Of a DNA stretch of 64,000 bases, positions 60,128-64,000 are shown one piece after another; position 1 is the first letter of the stretch, and each line of letters begins with the position of its first letter. The notes beneath the pieces were generated by a model that had not been told where the DNA came from, did not search any database, and saw only the letters and a list, made by a program, of their open reading frames with translations. The position numbers and the translations under genes are program-made. The DNA is from Gluconacetobacter johannae (GTDB lineage: Bacteria > Pseudomonadota > Alphaproteobacteria > Acetobacterales > Acetobacteraceae). The stretch is from contig NZ_BAQK01000071.1 of the NCBI RefSeq assembly GCF_025994435.1, positions 1 through 64,000 on the forward strand, read 5' to 3'.

Positions 60128-61477
60128 ATGACCCAGCCCCCACCGTCCGGCCCCACCACCCGCGCCCTGCGCGGACGGGCCATCACCTTCCGCGCCGACC
60201 CGTTCCTGGACGACCCTGCCCACGCCCTGGTGCACGAGGACGACGCCCTGATCCTGGTCGAAGGCGGGCGGATCAGCCAGTTCGGCCCGTTCGAGGCCCT
60301 GCGCCACACGATCCCCGAAGGTACCCCGATCACCCGCTATGCCGATTCCATCCTGTCGGCCGGGTTCGTGGACACGCATGTCCATTACCCGCAATTGCCG
60401 ATGATCGCGGCCTATGGCGAACAGCTTCTGGAATGGCTGGAACGCTATACCTTCCCCACCGAGGCCAAATTCGCCGATCCATCCCACGCCCGCGCCGTCG
60501 CCCGCCGCTTCCTGCGCGAACTGCTGCGCGCCGGCACCACCACCGCCGCCGTCTACTGCACCGTCCATCCACAGTCGGTCGAGGCGTTCTTCGACGAATC
60601 GGCGCGGCTGAACACGCGCATGGTGGCCGGCAAGGTGCTGATGGACCGCAACGCCCCCGACAACCTGCGCGACACCGCACAGGGGGGATATGACGAATCA
60701 CTGGCGCTGATCGACCGATGGCATGGACGCGGGCGGCAGCTGTATGCCGTGACCCCGCGCTTCGCCGCCACCAGCACCGAAGAACAGCTCGACCTCGCCG
60801 GCAGCCTGCTGCGCCAGCGCGACGGGCTGTTCATGCAGACCCACCTGGCCGAGAACACGGCCGAAATCGAATGGATCCGCCAGTTGTTCCCCAACCGGCG
60901 GTCCTATCTGGATGTCTACGCCCATGCCGGCCTGGTGGGGCCACGCAGCGTCCTGGGCCACGCGGTCCATGTCGCCGAGGACGATTTCTGCACCTGCCAC
61001 CACACCGGCAGCGCGCTGGCGCACTGCCCGACCTCCAACCTGTTCCTGGGCAGCGGGTCGTTCCGCCTGTTCGACGCCGTCGATGCCCGGCGCCCGGTCC
61101 GCGTCGGCCTGGGCACCGATATCGGCGCGGGCACGAGCCTCTCGCAGCTCGGCTCGCTGAACGAGGCCTACAAGGTCGCGCAGGCGACCGGGCGCAGGCT
61201 TCATCCCGCGCAGGCCTTCTGGCTGGCCACGGCGGGGGGCGCGCGGTCGCTCTATCTGGACGACCGGATCGGCACCCTGGCGGTGGGCATGGAGGCCGAC
61301 CTGTGCGTGCTGGACCCGAAGGCGACCCCCTTGCTGGCCCAGCGCACCGAGACCTGCGAGACGATCGAGGACCTGCTGTTCGTGCTGATGATGCTGGGCG
61401 ACGACCGCGCCGTCCGCGCCACCTACGTGGCCGGCGAACTGGTCCACGACCGGGACGACCCGAAAGCGCGCGGTTGA
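60128..61477 (+). CDS. guaD: Guanine deaminase
   Basis: Zinc amidohydrolase of 449 aa that converts guanine to xanthine. HxH in FVDTHVHYPQL, the third His in QTHLAEN, the fourth in SVLGHAVHV and the metal Asp in GLGTDIGAGTS; YTFPTEAKFADP and CPTSNLFLGSG are specific to guanine deaminase. Start ATG at 60128; a TTG lies just before it. It is encoded 69 bp behind the FUSC transporter on the same strand, without an obvious link. Confidence 0.95.
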   Translation: MTQPPPSGPTTRALRGRAITFRADPFLDDPAHALVHEDDALILVEGGRISQFGPFEALRHTIPEGTPITRYADSILSAGFVDTHVHYPQLPMIAAYGEQLLEWLERYTFPTEAKFADPSHARAVARRFLRELLRAGTTTAAVYCTVHPQSVEAFFDESARLNTRMVAGKVLMDRNAPDNLRDTAQGGYDESLALIDRWHGRGRQLYAVTPRFAATSTEEQLDLAGSLLRQRDGLFMQTHLAENTAEIEWIRQLFPNRRSYLDVYAHAGLVGPRSVLGHAVHVAEDDFCTCHHTGSALAHCPTSNLFLGSGSFRLFDAVDARRPVRVGLGTDIGAGTSLSQLGSLNEAYKVAQATGRRLHPAQAFWLATAGGARSLYLDDRIGTLAVGMEADLCVLDPKATPLLAQRTETCETIEDLLFVLMMLGDDRAVRATYVAGELVHDRDDPKARG

Positions 61478-61579
61478 AGGCCGAGCAACAGATCGCGACC
61501 CGGGCGAAGACCTGAATGTGACAGGAATGCGATCCCATCGCCCGGCGGCACGATGGCCTCGATCACCGCCGCAAGACCA

Positions 61580-61972
61580 TCAGGCGGGCGGGTGCGCGCA
61601 TCCATCGGGCACTGTCTCGCGCAGTTCCAGACCCAGTCGCGATTTAAGGTCGGCTGCCGCAAAACCCGCACACCGGCGTTCGCCGACCTCCAGCAGAGGG
61701 CGGCGAATAAGCAGCGGCTGCTGCAGCATCAACGACAGAGCGGCTTCAGCGGTCAGCGCTTCGGGCCGCACCGCCCCCGATTTGACGGCCGGTGCGGACA
61801 GGTTGAACCAGTCCTTTACCGGCAAATCACCAAAGAAGAGGCGCAGGCGCGCGGCTGTCCAGGGTTCGGTCAACAGGTTACGGGAGTCGACCTTGTATCC
61901 GGCTGCACATAAAGCCGCCTTCTGACGGGCATTCCCCCCGCAACCAGGCTTTTCGAAAAAAACGATCTCCAC
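61580..61972 (-). CDS. Nitrogenase-associated ArsC-family protein
   Basis: A 130-aa thioredoxin-fold protein. EIVFFEKPGCGGNARQKAAL has the ArsC-type cysteine, and LLTEPWTAARLRLFFGD, VKDWFNLSAPAVKSG and LLIRRPLLEVGERRCAGF match the family annotated as nitrogenase-associated protein in diazotrophs. The start is a GTG at 61972 with AGGAGG just upstream; the longer GTG at 61987 would place this ribosome site inside the gene. No nif genes are visible in the window. Its exact role in nitrogen fixation is unknown. Confidence 0.88.
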   Translation of the reverse strand: MEIVFFEKPGCGGNARQKAALCAAGYKVDSRNLLTEPWTAARLRLFFGDLPVKDWFNLSAPAVKSGAVRPEALTAEAALSLMLQQPLLIRRPLLEVGERRCAGFAAADLKSRLGLELRETVPDGCAHPPA

Positions 61973-62448
61973 GGTCCCTCCTGTCACGCAACCTGAATCG
62001 CGTCGCTTGTCGCGCTTGATAGCTATATTCTCAGTTTCCTTGATTGATATGGCTCACTATCCAGGTTGGCATTTCCCGATCGCGTCTCCACTTTTTATCC
62101 TGCCATGGATCGTCCGCCCCCCGATAGGGCGTCCCGCGCATGACAGAACAGCATGGCCCGTTCACATCTTCATGAGTTCGCTGGCGATTCGCAGACTTGA
62201 TCCATAATATACAATAGAAATATTGATCTCATAAGAGAACAATTAAGGCCGAAAATTCCGCAAGAACGGGTTTCCGCCCTTTACGCATGGGTGCCATTAC
62301 ACCTGATCCGGGCGACATATCCGGATCCATCTGAAAAAATACTCGTGTCTACGACAGGTCATTGACCGAACGGGTCCCGTAGTGCCTGCCGGTATTGTCT
62401 CCACTTCATTCCCCCTGCGCTCCGTCTCGCGCAGATCGAGGTGTCAGA
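61973..62448. other. 476-bp intergenic region upstream of hpnR
   Basis: No gene is supported. The middle part, about 62190-62260, is distinctly AT-rich and probably carries the hpnR promoter. A perfect 7-bp inverted repeat, GATCCGG / CCGGATC, is at 62305-62327 in the likely hpnR leader. I cannot fix a promoter with confidence. Confidence 0.55.
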
Positions 62449-63990
62449 ATGAGAGTACTCGCCGTCCATCCCAGTGCCCTGATGTACACCAAGGTTTTCC
62501 TGCGCCTGGAACCGCTGGGGCTGGAACTGGTCGCAGGGGCGGCGCGGCAGGCCGGCCATATCGTACAAATCATCGACCTGCAGGTGGAAACACACCGCGA
62601 CTATTGGCGGATGATCGAGGAATTCCGGCCCCACGCCGTCTGTTTTTCCGGAAGCTACCTGGCCAACATCCCGGAAATCGTCGATCTGTGCCGCGAGACG
62701 CGCGCCCGCATGCCCGGCGTCTTCCTGTTCGTCGGCGGCCATTCGGTATCGTTCATCGCCCGCGATGTGCTGACCCTGGCCGAAGGCGCGATCGACTGCA
62801 TCCTGAAAGGCGAAGGCGACGCCACCGTCGGACGCCTGCTCGACGCGCGGCAGGCCGGGCAGGACATCACCACCGTACCCGGCGTCGTGACCATGACGGG
62901 CGAAGGGCCGCCACCGGTCTTCGTCTCCTCACTGGACGAGATCAGGCCGGCGCGCGACCTGCTGCGGCACCGGCGGAAATATTTCATCGGCACGCTCGAC
63001 CCGGCGGCGTCGATCGAATTCGCGCGTGGCTGCCCGTGGGACTGCACATTCTGCAGCGCCTGGACCTTTTACGGCCGGTCCTACCGCACCGCCAGTCCGC
63101 GCGTGATCGCTGACGAACTGGAGGCGATCCGCGAACCCGGCATTTTCATCGTCGACGACGTGGCCTTCGTCCATGCCGAACACGGCATGGCGATCGGCGA
63201 GGAAATCAGGCGCCGTGGCATCCGCAAGGAATATTACCTGGAGACCCGCGCCGACGTGCTCCTGCGTAACAAGGAGGTCTTCCGGTTCTGGAAGGAACTG
63301 GGGCTCAGCTACATCTTCATCGGCATGGAGGCCGTGGATGAGGAAGGGCTGAAGCATTTCCGCAAACGCGTGTCGCTGGACCGGAATTTCGAGGCGCTGG
63401 AATTCGCGCGGTCGCTGGGCCTGATCGTGGCGATCAACATCATCGCCGATCCCTCCTGGGACCGGCAGCGCTTCGAGGTCATCCGCCAATGGTGCCTGGA
63501 AATTCCGGATATCGTGAATATCTCGGTGACAACGCCATATCCGGGCACGGAAATCTGGCACCGCGAGGCACGCCGCCTGACGACTCGGGATTATCGACTG
63601 TTCGACATCCAGCACGCGGTGCTGCCGACCACCCTGCCGCTGGAAGAATTCTACAAAGAACTGGTGAAGACGCAGCAGGTGCTGAACCAGAAGCATCTGG
63701 GCTGGAGCGCGATCAAGGACACGATGGGCATCGCCCTGCGCCTGGCCCTGCGCGGACAGACGAATTTCCTGACCATGATCTGGAAATTCAATTCGGTCTT
63801 CAATCCGAAGCTGCAACTGGCCGACCATCGCCGCGTACCGCGCTATGAAATGCCGCCGCAGCCCGAGGCGACGGAAAAGATCGACAGCAAGACCCTGTAC
63901 GTCCACGCCCCCGCCGGACGGCGCAGTCGCACCATCGACGATGCGACCGAGCGGTTCGTGGACGAAACCCGTATGACGCCGGCCGAATGA
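62449..63990 (+). CDS. hpnR: Hopanoid C-3 methylase
   Basis: B12-binding radical SAM enzyme of 513 aa that adds a methyl group at C-3 of hopanoids in the membrane. The N-terminal cobalamin-binding domain (residues 1-130, LAVHPSALMYTKVFLRLE at the start) precedes the radical SAM core with the cluster motif CPWDCTFC (CxxxCxxC). GEGDATVGRLLD and IFIVDDVAFVH follow. The ATG at 62449 has GAGGTG upstream. 3-Methylhopanoids are typical of acetic acid bacteria and methanotrophs. The stop codon overlaps the next start (ATGA), so hpnR has a coupled downstream partner beyond the window. Confidence 0.93.
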   Translation: MRVLAVHPSALMYTKVFLRLEPLGLELVAGAARQAGHIVQIIDLQVETHRDYWRMIEEFRPHAVCFSGSYLANIPEIVDLCRETRARMPGVFLFVGGHSVSFIARDVLTLAEGAIDCILKGEGDATVGRLLDARQAGQDITTVPGVVTMTGEGPPPVFVSSLDEIRPARDLLRHRRKYFIGTLDPAASIEFARGCPWDCTFCSAWTFYGRSYRTASPRVIADELEAIREPGIFIVDDVAFVHAEHGMAIGEEIRRRGIRKEYYLETRADVLLRNKEVFRFWKELGLSYIFIGMEAVDEEGLKHFRKRVSLDRNFEALEFARSLGLIVAINIIADPSWDRQRFEVIRQWCLEIPDIVNISVTTPYPGTEIWHREARRLTTRDYRLFDIQHAVLPTTLPLEEFYKELVKTQQVLNQKHLGWSAIKDTMGIALRLALRGQTNFLTMIWKFNSVFNPKLQLADHRRVPRYEMPPQPEATEKIDSKTLYVHAPAGRRSRTIDDATERFVDETRMTPAE

Positions 63991-64000
63991 AGCGGGTCCT
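63987..64000 (+). CDS. Start of next gene, cut by window edge
   Basis: An ATG at 63987 overlaps the hpnR stop as ATGA and reads M-K-R-V and on to the edge. Only four complete codons are visible, so no product can be named. The overlap suggests a gene co-translated with hpnR. Confidence 0.4.

Overview
The window looks like a chromosome segment of an acetic acid bacterium (Acetobacteraceae, Alphaproteobacteria), most likely close to Gluconacetobacter. This is inferred from very high GC, dense antisense ORF shadowing, and gene content typical of that family: hopanoid C-3 methylase HpnR, a nitrogenase-associated ArsC-like protein, an alpha-amino acid ester hydrolase of the Acetobacter turbidans type, a Gluconobacter-type xylitol dehydrogenase, gluconokinase and a MucR regulator. 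No rRNA, canonical tRNA, CRISPR array or intact insertion sequence was seen.

Layout. 1-5.3 kb, minus strand: the 5' end of a PstC-like permease, then a chain ispH, thrB, rnhA, ABC ATPase, ABC permease, nucleoside hydrolase, with three of its junctions overlapping. 5.4-14 kb: a lipoprotein, an OprP-like porin with an orphan sulfate-binding protein, an OPT transporter, a luciferase-like oxidoreductase coupled to an M3 peptidase. 14-20.8 kb: thioredoxin-like protein, RlmM-like methyltransferase, DUF423 protein, proline iminopeptidase, DUF4142 lipoprotein, cobalamin adenosyltransferase, a large membrane protein, gluconokinase. 20.8-30 kb: a 0.7 kb AT-richer gap, coiled-coil protein, an MFS transporter with methylthioribose kinase, two tandem aspartate-family aminotransferases, gluQ, an HNH protein. 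30-33.4 kb: copper ATPase and chaperone, ArsC-like protein.

33.4-42.3 kb is the most accessory part: a HAD phosphatase, a xylitol-dehydrogenase-like SDR, an oxalate/formate-type MFS carrier and a TonB-dependent receptor, then an AT-richer block with two sulfotransferase-like genes. One of these is an unusual sulfotransferase/coiled-coil/TPR fusion with an internal 114-bp tandem duplication. A highly structured non-coding gap lies in front of it. 42.4-50.9 kb: guaA, the ester hydrolase, a NUDIX/receiver pair, and two lipid-linked glycosyltransferases behind an Lrp regulator. 51-57.6 kb: trxB and a LysR regulator closed by a clear terminator, small proteins, ihfB, sppA, mucR, ribokinase, a YfcG-like GST. 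57.8-64 kb: a FUSC transporter, guanine deaminase, the nitrogenase-associated ArsC-like protein, hpnR and the first codons of a coupled next gene.

Most of the window is housekeeping and transport. The best candidates for new biology are the 39.3-42.3 kb structured gap plus sulfotransferase block, and the dyad-controlled HAD/polyol dehydrogenase locus at 33.5-36.8 kb.
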